The notes beneath the pieces are model-generated. The model ran no database searches, had not been told where the DNA came from, and saw nothing but the letters and a program-made list of their open reading frames with translations. Below, in pieces: positions 39,101 through 51,100 of a stretch of 64,000 nt of DNA. Source of the stretch: Malania oleifera (taxonomy: Eukaryota; Streptophyta; Magnoliopsida; Santalales; Ximeniaceae); assembly GCF_029873635.1 (NCBI RefSeq), contig NC_080422.1, positions 59,894,019-59,958,018 on the forward strand, in the 5' to 3' direction. Within the stretch, counting starts at the first letter, position 1. Each line of letters opens with the position of its first letter. A program made the translations under genes and the position numbers.

Positions 39101-42100
39101 ATGTAGTAGTAAGAGCTGAAATAGAGTTACCGGAACTTGAAGAGGGAAACCCATACCTGTCCGGGGGTACATACACTTTAGAAGATCGACGTACCAAAGG
39201 CTCTGGAGGTGCTGCAACTGACTGAATCTGGAGCGTGGTAGGATCAAATATCGGATGAGCTACCAGAAGAAACTGTGGGCGGGGGCGCCACATATACACA
39301 ATACCTGGTTTGAAACGAGAACTGACTGAATGAGGATCCGAGAACTGCTCCTCAAAGGAGGGGAGAATCACAGTAGGAGAGGAGGGTACAGAGGACATAG
39401 GAAAGAAATGTTGATTTTCAAAGAAAATAATATTCCTAGAAATGCGTGTACGATGTAATGTAGGATCATAGCAAACAAATCCCTTTTGTCACACATTGTA
39501 TCCAAGAATGCACATCGAACAGATTGAGCAAATAATTTATGTCGCTCATAAGGAGGTAAATGAACGAAACATACACAACCATAGGTATAGAGGTTATCGT
39601 AACTAGGTTGCTTAGCAAGTAAACGGAAATAGGGAGACTCCATGAGTAGGACTTGAGAAGGTAAACGATTAATCAAGTAAGTAACAGTTTTCAGAGCCTT
39701 AACCCAGAACAAGTCTGGAACAGAAGATTCCAGCAAGAGAGTGCGGACCACATCTAGGAGATGATGATTTTTCCGTTCAACTACTCCATTCTGTTGGGAG
39801 TAGCAGGACATATACATTGATGAATAATGCCTTTAGAAGCCAAAAAGGCCTGAAACTTAGTAGACATTCACCTTTAGAATCTGCATGTAATGTCTTAATA
39901 GAAGCAGAAAATTGTTTGTCAACATATGCTTAAAACTCAGTGAAAGTACGAAAACCTTAGATTTAGAGTGAAGAAAGTAGACGCAAGTAAATCTGCTATG
40001 ATCATCAATGAAAGTCACATAGTATTTAAATTTTTCATGTGAACTAACTGTGGAAGGTCCCCAAACATCACTATGGATAAGCTCAAAACACTGAGAAGCT
40101 CTACTAGCATGCAAAGGGAAGGGAAGAGTGTTGCTTTTACCAAGTTTGCAAGTGGCACACTTAACAGATAAAGAAGAACGTTTTTTATTACCAAGTAAAC
40201 TAAAGTTCAATACATGAGATAAGATCTTAGTATTGGGATGGCCTAAACGACGATACCACACCATACTAAGATCTGAAACATTATTACAAGCAAAAGAATT
40301 AATAGAAGAAATTGGAGAATGTGCTGGAACAGGAAAAAGTAGTGGAAACAAGCGCCCCACTTTAGGTCCCTTCACGATCGGCTCTCCTGTTACCTGGTCC
40401 TGCACAACACAACCATTACCAGAAAAATTAGCAGCACAATTGTTATCAACTAATTGACCAATAGAAATAAGATTCGTGGAAAGTAGAGGAGCAAGAAACA
40501 CATTAGTGAACTTAGAAGAGGCATCTCTGACAGTAGCTATTGGCAAAGAACTGCCCTTAGCAGTTTGAATAGCAGATTGACTAGCGTAGGGCCAAACATG
40601 ACACAAGGTAGTGGGATTATTCGTCATGTGATTCGAGGCACCTGAGTCCACATACTAGAGATTAGTAGAATTGTTACCTTGGAACCCCATTGCTGATAAT
40701 GCTGAAATTAGCATCTGTTGCACCATTTCGGGTGTGTAGTAATTCGCTGGAGCAGATGCAGGAACAGAGAAGTCACATCAAAAAGAGCCAGGAGCCGCAA
40801 ACGTCACTGTGGGGGGTACACTAACAGAAGTTTGGAATGCATGGGCCTAGCTATTTTGCAGGCTGATACGACATTCTTTGATAATGTGACCCTTCTTGCA
40901 ATAAGAGCAGAATTTCTTGGAACAATTAGTAGCGATATGTCCAAATTCTTTGTAGCAAAAACACTACAAAGTGCTAGAATGCACAGGCAGTCCTTGTCAT
41001 TGAGCAGCATAAGCCACAGGGACAGACCCGGAACTACCATGTGCCAAAGTAACTTGAGTACTAAGCCGTTGTTCTTCATGAAGTAAGTCACCAAAACAGA
41101 CATCTAGAGAAGGAACAGGAGAACGATTTAGCAGAGATGAGCGAATAGATTCATACTCAAGGCGGAGTTTCATAAGAAACTGATGACAACGACTAGTCTC
41201 GTGAAGACGATGAATAATGGGAAGAGAAGCCACAGGAACATTTGCAGTAACTAGATTAGAATATTTATTCCAAAGAGTCAGAAACCCTGAATAATAGTCT
41301 TGGATGGAATGATTGTCATATTGAAACATGACAATTGCATGCTCTAACTGAAAATGACAGACACCATTACCTTGATGATATACTATTTTTAAATAAGTCC
41401 GCATGGATTGAGCGGTGTGATAAGGTCGCAAGTTGGGGACAATATGTGTCTCAACCGAGCCAAGAAGTGAAGACATAATTTGAGCATCAAGCACGGCCCA
41501 TGAAGGACAAGTTATGGACTCCTTGGATTTATTAGGATTGGGCGCACAATCTGTGCCATCAATATGACCCCAAAGATCTTTTCCCTTTAGGAAAAGTTCA
41601 AACTGAAAAGCCCACGTAGAATAATTGTTGCCTGTAAACTTGGTGCACACAGGTGCGGAGTCTATGCTAAATAATGGAGAAAATCGAGAAGCCCAAAAAA
41701 AGAAAAAAACAGACTCTGCCGAAAGAAACAGACCACCAGAAAATCTTGAAGCCCAAAATAAAATCCGCAGGTACAAAGAAAAACCAAGAACAACCTCCCT
41801 GCACTAAAAAATTAAATCTTGAACCAAAAAAACTGCACTAAAAATTAAATCTTGAACCAAAAACCTGCTGTGCCAAGAAGATAAGTGCCAGAAACAGCAA
41901 CAGAAACTGTTGCAGAAAGCTGTTGCCTGCTTGCCGAGAGTCACAAACAGCAACAGAAACTGGAGAAATAAGTGGCAAACTAGAAACCTGCTGTGCCTGC
42001 TTGCTGAAAGTCAAAAGCCTGCTTGCCGAGAATCACAAGGACATAAACTGGAGGAATTAATGGCAACCTAGAAACCTACTGTGCCGACAGCCACGCAGCC

Positions 42101-45100
42101 ACAGATGTACCAAAAGAACAAAGAAAAAATTCCAGAAGAGAGAAAAAAACCCCAACAGCCACGAAACCAAGAAGACAAAAAATCGAAGGGGAAAAAAAAC
42201 CTAGTAGTCGGCTGGCTCTGATACCATGTCAAATATTTTGTGAATGGCCGAATGAATTGGCCATGAGTTCTGTATATTATAAATAGACTTTACAAGAATG
42301 CTATACATGGAAAGTAAATAAGGTCTAGCTTGATCCTAGCCCTATACAAGTAAACTATAATCTGTCAAGCCCTATATATGTAAACTAAATATGTGCTAAC
42401 TGTACAAAATAATGAACTGAAATATAAGGAAATTAATGTTGGCTGAGGAAAGGAAAGAAATCTTTTGCTTTGCTGTTTGCTATTCCGTTGACATGTGCTT
42501 CCTCTAGCAACCTTCCTTGCTCCTTGGTTCAGTGCTTTGCCTCAAGCTCTGAAAAGATTGCTTTTGTTGTGCAACTTGGTTTTTTGGCTCTCATCTAAGT
42601 AATCAGAGAAGTTCCCAAGGTGGTTTGAGTGGTTGTAGCAGGAGGGATGGACATAGTAGAAGCTCCCCACACCGGTGTACTCATTGTGGTGAGGAGGTCA
42701 TACAATTGAGTAGTGTTGGGATATTCGTGGTAAACCCCCTCACATAGTCACAATAGCCTTGGCAGATTCCACAACTAGTTTTGGGAATGGGGAGTGAACT
42801 GTATGTGGTTTGGAGGAAGAGTAGTCAAAGTTTGTGTAGTATTAGGCATCCCATTAAGCTTCTCTTCCCATTACATATCTTGCCCTGCCCCATAGCTTGC
42901 TTATCGTCTAGTATCTCTTGACTAGTCCTTGGGTGATAGATTCACTGACAATTGGAATGGTACAACAAATTTATTCTCCACTCTCAGGTACTCTGAAAGC
43001 TTACCTCATGTTACCATAGTTGATGTATTGACTACTATGGCTAAGGGAATAGGGATGGTAAAGCCTGCTTCCTTTGTTTCTTTTTTTTTATTTTATTTTT
43101 TATATTCTTAAGTTTCCCTTTAATATGCTATTCAACAAAATTACAAAATTCATGAATTGATCTATAACATTCTTTCCTCACTTTGTTGTCATTGAGGACT
43201 TCACAACAAGGAAGACAATCGGTAGAGGACATTAGGCTAGTGCACTTCACCACTTTGAGTTGGTGTCTCCTTTATTGCCTTCACTACTATTGCAACACTT
43301 CAATTCAATGTTCCCTTGGTCATCCTTCTTTGTGCAAGTTAAAATAGTTGGTCTCTACTTTGAGTTCTATGTCTAGGTTTGAGTGAGTCTTATCAAGGAA
43401 AGCATCATTGTGTTTCATTTGCTTCTCAAGTCAATAAATTGGCAGTAACCCTTTTTTGTTAGTTTATTCTCAAGTCAATATCGTTTATGCCTCTTTTTAT
43501 GAGACTAAGACTCGATTTGATTTACTTGTTTGGATACTTTGTAGTGATAATGCCAAGGAGTAATTCAATACCTAGTCATTACCTATTTGAGCAAGTCTGG
43601 TATAATGCCTTAATCATCTTGTCCTTGCACTCCACACCAAAATGGAGTTGCATAGAGGATTAATAGACATATCCTTGAAGTTATTCTTACCCTACTGTAT
43701 GAGATGAATAGATTTTCACTCACTGCCTACTAGAAAAATACCATCCTCTGTTCTTGGCGGTAACATATTTTTGTTCTCTTCCATAATGCCCCTTTATTCT
43801 AGTTATCTCCTTCTCTATTTGGGTGTATGCCCTTTGTCCATTAGTTAACTCTAGGAGTGGATAATTTGGATCGTTGTGATATTAATTGTATTTTTTGGGG
43901 CTACTCATGTGCTCAAAAAGGGATATTGCTGCTATAGTGTCCCTACCTGGAATCAGTTTTTTGTTTGATGTTACCTTCTTTGAGTGTACGCCATACTATC
44001 ATGACTAATTCAGTCTTGATCTTGATCAGTCCCTTCCTTTGACTAGCCTTCCAGATTTTGGCCTACTATCTTCGCCAGTCATCCTCTTACATCTTCATCT
44101 TGTTTGAGTTCCTTGTAGTTGTTTGGATCATCCTAGTTTGCATGTGTACACATGACTACTTAAGGGAAGTGGTGTCCTCCAGCTTTCACAACTATGCCTT
44201 TGATTTCCTTGTCTAAAGATCCATTTTCCAATATCTTGATCTTATTGCTGTCCAAAAAGGTAAATGCACTTGCACCCAGCATCCACAATCTCTAATTTCA
44301 TTTTCTATGATTTTTGGTCATCATCATATTATTGTTTTGTCAATACACTATCCAGTGTTATTGTTCCGAAATTTGTCTCTGAAGCTTTATTCCATTTTGG
44401 GCGGAGGATTACAATGGTTGAAGAAATGTTTGTGTTACACAATGACGACACTTAAGGAACTAGTACCTTTTCGCTGTCACTGGTATATATTGTGAAGGTT
44501 AATGCTCATGGTTTCATGGTTAGTATGAAGGCCCATCTCGTTGTTAAAGGATATACTCAGGTGTATGCTTTGAATTACTAGTAGATTCTTCTTGGTTGCT
44601 AAACTTGCCTTTGTTTGTTTGTCTCTTAGCCACCATGTGTCGTTGGCCTTCACATAAAATCAAATGTGAAGAATGCTTTGTGAAACAGTGATCTTCAGGA
44701 GGAGGTCTATATAGAGCAACTACCTAGGATTGTTCCTTAGAGGGATTTATCTCTAGTGTGTCATCCGAAAAATTCCTTATGTGATCTGAAGCAATCTTCC
44801 ATGGAATGGTTTGGTAGGTTTTGTGCAATTGTGCTTGAGTTTGGCCTTTAGCAATATGCGCTAGATCATTTTGGTGTTCTATCGCACTATTGTTGCTGGC
44901 AGAATTTGCTGATTGTGTGATGATGATCATCTTTAAAGTTTGAAGCGGTTTCTCCAAACAAATTTTAAACTAAAGATTTGCATTTTTTAGGATACTTCTT
45001 GGGTATATAAAGTATTAAGATCTCATACAGGGACCATCTTGTCAATGAGGGAATATGTTTTGGATCTTTTAGATGAGATTGAACTAGTGGGATCCAAATG

Positions 45101-48100
45101 AGGGTGATTTGTTGGCTGACCTTAGACGATATTTGAGGCTTGTTGGAAAGTTAACCAACATATCTTTTGCAACAAGTCTTTGTGAGCTGGTTCCTAGATT
45201 CTCCCTGATTATATCTTGTGGATCTTAAAGATGCACGGGAAAGAAACTTTTGTATCAGGATTGGTGTATTATACAGATGCATATTGGGCTTGGTCACCCT
45301 CAGGAGGTGCAAGACTGGGTACTGGGTGTTTGTTGGTCGTAATCTAGTATCTTGGAAGACTAAGAAACAAACTCTTGTGGCCCTAAATGCTAAGTCAAAT
45401 ATGGGGCCATGACACACTGCATGTAAATTGGTTTGGTTGAAGAACATGTTGGACAACTCAGGTTTCATAGTCTCAGCCAATTGGGTTAATGTGTGTTAAT
45501 CATATGGCTATATTATAAATGGAGTGGGAGATCTATTGCTGTGATTAGGTCTTCCAATTTACTTGTAGGGCCCTACTCATGAGGTGATCATTCTTATTTG
45601 CAATTTATTTTGGTATGCAGTGTCATTTATAAACTGGTGCTTTTACTTGTACATGTTGAGTGTGCCATTTCTATAAATTTGATTTTTTTCCTAATTTTAT
45701 GGCTTTGCGTCATATGTTTGATAATGGTCTTTAGGATATTACTTCAACAGGGTATTGGAGCTGATTTTGCAAGGGCATACCTTAGCAATGTATGTGTTGC
45801 CAAAGAACTGCATCAAAATGGATTGGGTTATGCACTTGTTGCAGAGTCCAAGATGATTGCTCAAAAATGGGGTATTAACATCTGTTTCTCAAATTCAATC
45901 ACATTTTTCGCTTCTGCCATTCTTGGAAATGCCATGGTCAAACACTATTAACACGTTATATGTGTTCTTTTATTTTCATTGAAAAACTCTTGTGTAAACT
46001 AAAAAGGATATCATATAACTTAATTCAAGACGAAACTCTCTTTGAATCTCTATGGAATATAATTTGGAAATCATTTCTTTTATTCTTTAGTTGTATTGAA
46101 TCCATATCTTATTTTCAAATGAAATCTTGTAATGCCTTGTACTTTTAATTTTAATTTACGAGATATAATCGCAGTTTCATTCACAGAATATATATTTTTT
46201 TTATAGGACATTCATTCATTCACAGAATATTAATATTTCAAACGAAAAAAATATCATGCAAATTTGTGCATTTTTATTACCATTCTATTGATGAGATCAA
46301 TTATTCGTGAACTTTTGAAGTTCAATAAGATTTATCATTATTGTGGCAGCAGCTTCATCCCATATCCTTAGCTTTGGCAACATACGGTTGCAAATGGATT
46401 GATTCCCAATTGGTCAATCCAATACAACCTATCCCAGATCACTATATTGTTTTTTGTTTTAAATAGAAAAATAAGAGATTATTAAAGAGAAGAGAAAATA
46501 CAACAATAATCTTAAGAAATCCTCCTTAGAAGAGGGAAAAACCAAAATGAAAAAAATAGAAAAAATATCATAACAGTTCTACCAACCAATCATGCTGAAG
46601 ATTATCTCTACTCCTTCCAAAACCTTAAAAAGGAATAGTTAACAAATCCTCCACTGATTCCCCACAGACCCAACTCTATTCATATACTCCAAAGAATTTG
46701 TTCTAGACCCTCCAAGAAAGTGAGCAATGAAGAAACATGGGAAAAGTAGATTATGAACTTCCAAAACAAAAAGAACAAACATCTGGAGATAAAGCCTTAA
46801 AATGCCTCCTACTCTTGAACAGATTGTTAGTCTTAACTCTTTCAGAACAACTAACCAAATAAACCCTTAATCTTAGAGCAGATTTTGGCCTTCAAAACAG
46901 AACAATATAGCAGAGAAGATGGATTTTCTTGGATCCAAAACTCAAGAAAGGACCTGCTAGAGTACTCCCCTGAAGAATCAAGAACCCGAGACCAATAGTC
47001 AAACCTCATGGAAGGATGGCTATCCTCCAACAAACACAACAAAGGAGAGCTCCAACACCTCCCTATCATTAAGGGTCTATAAGTATAAATATGAAAATCT
47101 CAAGAAAAATCAACCCCTGGTAAAGTACAAAAGGAAGAAATAATTCCATTATGCAAAGAGGACAGCCTATACAGAGGAGGGAGGAATTGCAGATTGCAAC
47201 ATCTAATATCGCTATGTGTTCAGTTGAGCTTTTAAAATGTTAGATAATTTTTTTTTTTTTTTTTTGGGGGTGTTTTTAAGCATTCAAAGACCTTGCCCTA
47301 TGCACTGACTCATCTTTGTATTATGTAGCTGTACTGTGCTAAAATTTCATATGTAGCTTGTTTCTTTTGAGGCTAGGATATCTAAATCAAATAGGACGGC
47401 GAGGAGAGACGCAAGCTAGAGGAATTATATATATAATGTATGTGTGTCTATGTATATGTATGTAAGTATATTTTCGCTTTCTTTGTTTGGTTTATATAAT
47501 TTAAGTAATATTTTAAGATTCTAAGATATATTTATTTAGGAAATTAGTATTTAAGTTTATTTAGGTGTCTAAAATTAATTTTCTTGTTTTCAAGCAATGT
47601 TGTCCATGCCTTCTATGTTATTTTGAGGGGAATTGATTTCAGAATTGAAGTTGTCTTGGACTTTGGTCCTGCAAAGAAGATTTGATCTGACACGGCTGTC
47701 AATGTCAGTCAACAAGGATTGGGAAATCGAAAGGATTTTCACTGTAGTTCAACACAACCACTGGGCTTACAGATTCACCTGAATTCCAGTGCTGTGGCAC
47801 TGTCGTTGTTCCTCGTCCACAAAACCTCCTCACTCCCTCCCCCCCCCCCCCGGGCGGGCCACAAAGAAGAAAATAGAAAAGGCTATTCTACCGTCTACCA
47901 AGAACACCACCATGTACTCTTTGGCTTGCTTCCTGTTCATTTAATCTCTCTTGGTCCCAGTCCTTGTCCTTAGCATCCAAATCCCTTTCTCAACAAACTT
48001 TCATTCTATAAACCTGGAAAAAAAAGGTGTTTCTGTAGCAGAAGAAAACAGAAGTCATTGTCCTCACTCCTTGGTCAATGACATCAGTCATGTAACTAGA

Positions 48101-51100
48101 AGTTATCAATAGCTGCTGATTCTTTGCCCAAATTGTCCATGCTTACCATTTCTTATCCATTCAGTCATCTGAGAGCTGCATTGCTTCGTTGCATTGGCTT
48201 GATACCATTGTCATCTGCAGCCATCATTGTTTCTTGGCCATTATACATTTCCCTTGCTCCATTTGTCACCATATTTTGGCATCTTTCTTTGTGTCATTGT
48301 TGCTTACGATTTATACTCATGTCATCGTTAGGTCAATGCATTGTATAAGAAACCCTACCTCTTTTGGTTTGACGAAAAGGAAGAATGGATCAAAAGGAAC
48401 AAGTAGCTAATTTGACCGTGCCTTGTTTGAAGAAAGAAGGGCTAAAGAAGCCAGGTAACTGATTTCACCTAGATTTAATTGAATCTACAACAAATCAAGC
48501 CGCAAGTCCCACTAGGTGGGGTCGATTACATGAATTTTTTTTTGCCAATTTATGTGATCATGGACAGTTTCCTTCGACAAATTCAAGGCTCTTAAATCCT
48601 TACTATCTCGTTCCAAGTTATTTTAGGTCTACTCCTACCCTATTTACTGTCCTTGACAATAACTAAATAACTCTTCCTCAATGGTGCACTATGTGTCCTA
48701 TGATGCAAGTGCTCAAACCTTCTAAGTCGTCCCTCCCTTATCTTTTGTAGGAGTTACGCCTAGCTTACCGTGAATATGTTCATTTCTTAATTTATCTTTT
48801 AGTATTATACCACTCATCCATTTAAGCATTTACTTCTCAAAAACTTTTACTTTTCGGATATGTTGTTTCTTAGTCTTCCAGCATTCTGATCCATATGGGC
48901 ATAACTGGTCTTATAACCTTTATATAAAACTCTCCTTTTAATTTTAAGGTTATTCTATGATCACCAAGCACACTTGAAACACTTCTCCATTTTACCCAAC
49001 CTATTTTAACTTAATGTATTTCATCTTCTTCAATTTCTCCTTCACCTTGCATAATGGATCCCAAGTATCGAAATCTGCTAGTGCTATTGATCTTTTCATC
49101 ATGTTTAACTTTGTTTCCAATATTTCTTCTATTATTACTAAAATTACATTTCATATATTATGTCTTATTTTTACTTATCATAAGACCTCTAGATTCTAAA
49201 GTTTCTCTTAATAATTTTAGCTTAGATTCTGTTCCAATATTCATCCTACTATAGAACCGTCGTGGTCGGCCTCTTCCTAGGACTGTGCATGTGCGGGAGC
49301 TTTGCGCACCGGGCTGTCCTTTTATTCTACTCCACTCCTAGTTTCATTAATCAAGATAATATCATCTGCAAATAACATACACCACGAAACCTCATTTTAG
49401 ATACTTCTAGTCAGTTCATCCATCACTAAAGTAAAAAAATAAGACCTTAAAGCGGATCTTTGATGTGCACCTATTGTGATTGGAAATTCTCAAGCTTTTC
49501 CACCTATAGTCCTAACACTATTCATTGCTCCATCATACATTATCCTTAATTACATTAGTCATCAGTATACCTACTACACACACCCTAATTTTCTAAAACC
49601 TACCACACCCTAGGTACCCTATCATACGCTTTCTCTAAGTCAATAAATACCATATGTAAGTCCCTTTTCTTTTCCATAAACTTTTTCATTAATCTTCTTA
49701 TAAAGATATATAGCTTCTATAGTACATCTCTTAGGCATAAAATTAAATTGATATTTTGAGACCTTCATTTCTAGCCTCAATCTTTGTTCAATTATCCTTT
49801 CCCACTGTTTCATTGTATGACTCATAAATTTAATTCCATGATAGTTATTGCAATTTTGAATTTCTCCTTTATTTTTGTATATAGGTATTAACTTGCTTTT
49901 CCTCCATTCATTTGAAATTTTCTTAGTTTTTATAACTGTGTTAAATAAATTAGGTAACCATATAATTTTGCTATCACTTATTTCCAAACTTTAATTGGGA
50001 TGTTTTTTCCTATAGCTTTTCTATTTTTCGTATTTTTTAGTACAAACTTTGTTAACTCTAATCTTGCGAATAAATCTCATATTTTTGGTTTTTTCCTCAT
50101 TTGTCAATTTTAAGTTTAAGCCTTATACTTGATTTTTATTAAATAGGTTACGAAAGTAACTTTGCCATCTTTCTTTTATGTCTTCTTCCTTAACTAAGAC
50201 AATATCATCCTCAATTTTTTTTTTTATACATTTTACATTACTTAAGTCTTTATTGTTTCTTTTTCTAGCTCCAGCAAGTTTAAATGTTCCTTTCCCCTTT
50301 TTTCTATATAAGCTAGCATACGAATTATTAAATGATCTATGTTTAGCTTCACTAATAGGCTTTTTTGCATCTTTTCTCGTCTCTTCATACTTTTTAAAGT
50401 TTTCTATGTTTCTACATTTTTGCCATGTTTTATACAAAACTCTTCTTGTCTTTACAATTTTTTGGACATCTTGATCCCACCACCAACTTTTTTTGCTATT
50501 CGACAATCTTCTTTTTAAATTACCTAAAATCTCTTTTGCCGTCTTTTTAATAGAGTTAGCTATCTTGCTCCAAAGATTGTTTGTGCCTACACCATCCTTT
50601 ATACCAATCGTCATCTTTGATCATTTTATTTTTAATTTTTATTATATTTTCTCCCTTTAGGTTCCACCACCTAGTTATTGGTTTATTTTATCCTTTCTCT
50701 TCCAATTTTTAATACATATACCTAACACTAAAATTCTATGTTGTTTGGTTAAGCTTTCACTTGGGATAACTTTACAATCCTGACACGATAAAGCAATCTA
50801 CCCTCTTAGTTAAAATTTGATTTTTATTTTGTCTATTTTTTATAGTTATTAAGTGTTTTTCTCTCTTCTTAAAGCAAATATTTGTTGTAATAAAATCATA
50901 TGATGTGGCAAAGTCTAAGGTCATCTCTTGAGGCTTATTTTTGTCTCCATACCCATATGTTCCTTGTATCCTTTCATAACCTTTATTATCCCTTCCAACG
51001 CATCCATTTAAATTTGCTCCTATGAATGTTTTTTTAGTCCTCCATTCATATCTTTCCAAAATTGTCTTATAAGGTTTTCTGCTAAGCCTACTTGAGGAGC

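Larger units (their letters stand above)
37283..42493 (-). mobile_element. Complete-structure Copia element inside an older Copia
   Basis: A 5211-bp element with 264- and 267-bp LTRs starting TGTCAAATATTTTGTG on the + strand. It has a perfect 5-bp target duplication TGTGC (37278-37282 and 42494-42498), a PBS at 42215-42226 and a purine tract at 37547-37560. On the - strand the order is gag, protease, integrase, RT, RNase H, as in Copia. The LTRs differ at roughly 20-25 positions by eye, and the frame has stops and frameshifts in gag, between integrase blocks and before the RT. It therefore inserted long ago. It is antisense to the acetyltransferase gene within intron 3. Confidence 0.95.

Noticed and set aside
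45598..45951. 117-codon ORF read as a separate small gene
   Set aside because: Only 45751-45871 is coding (GNAT exon 4). The rest is intron read-through on both sides, beyond clear splice sites.
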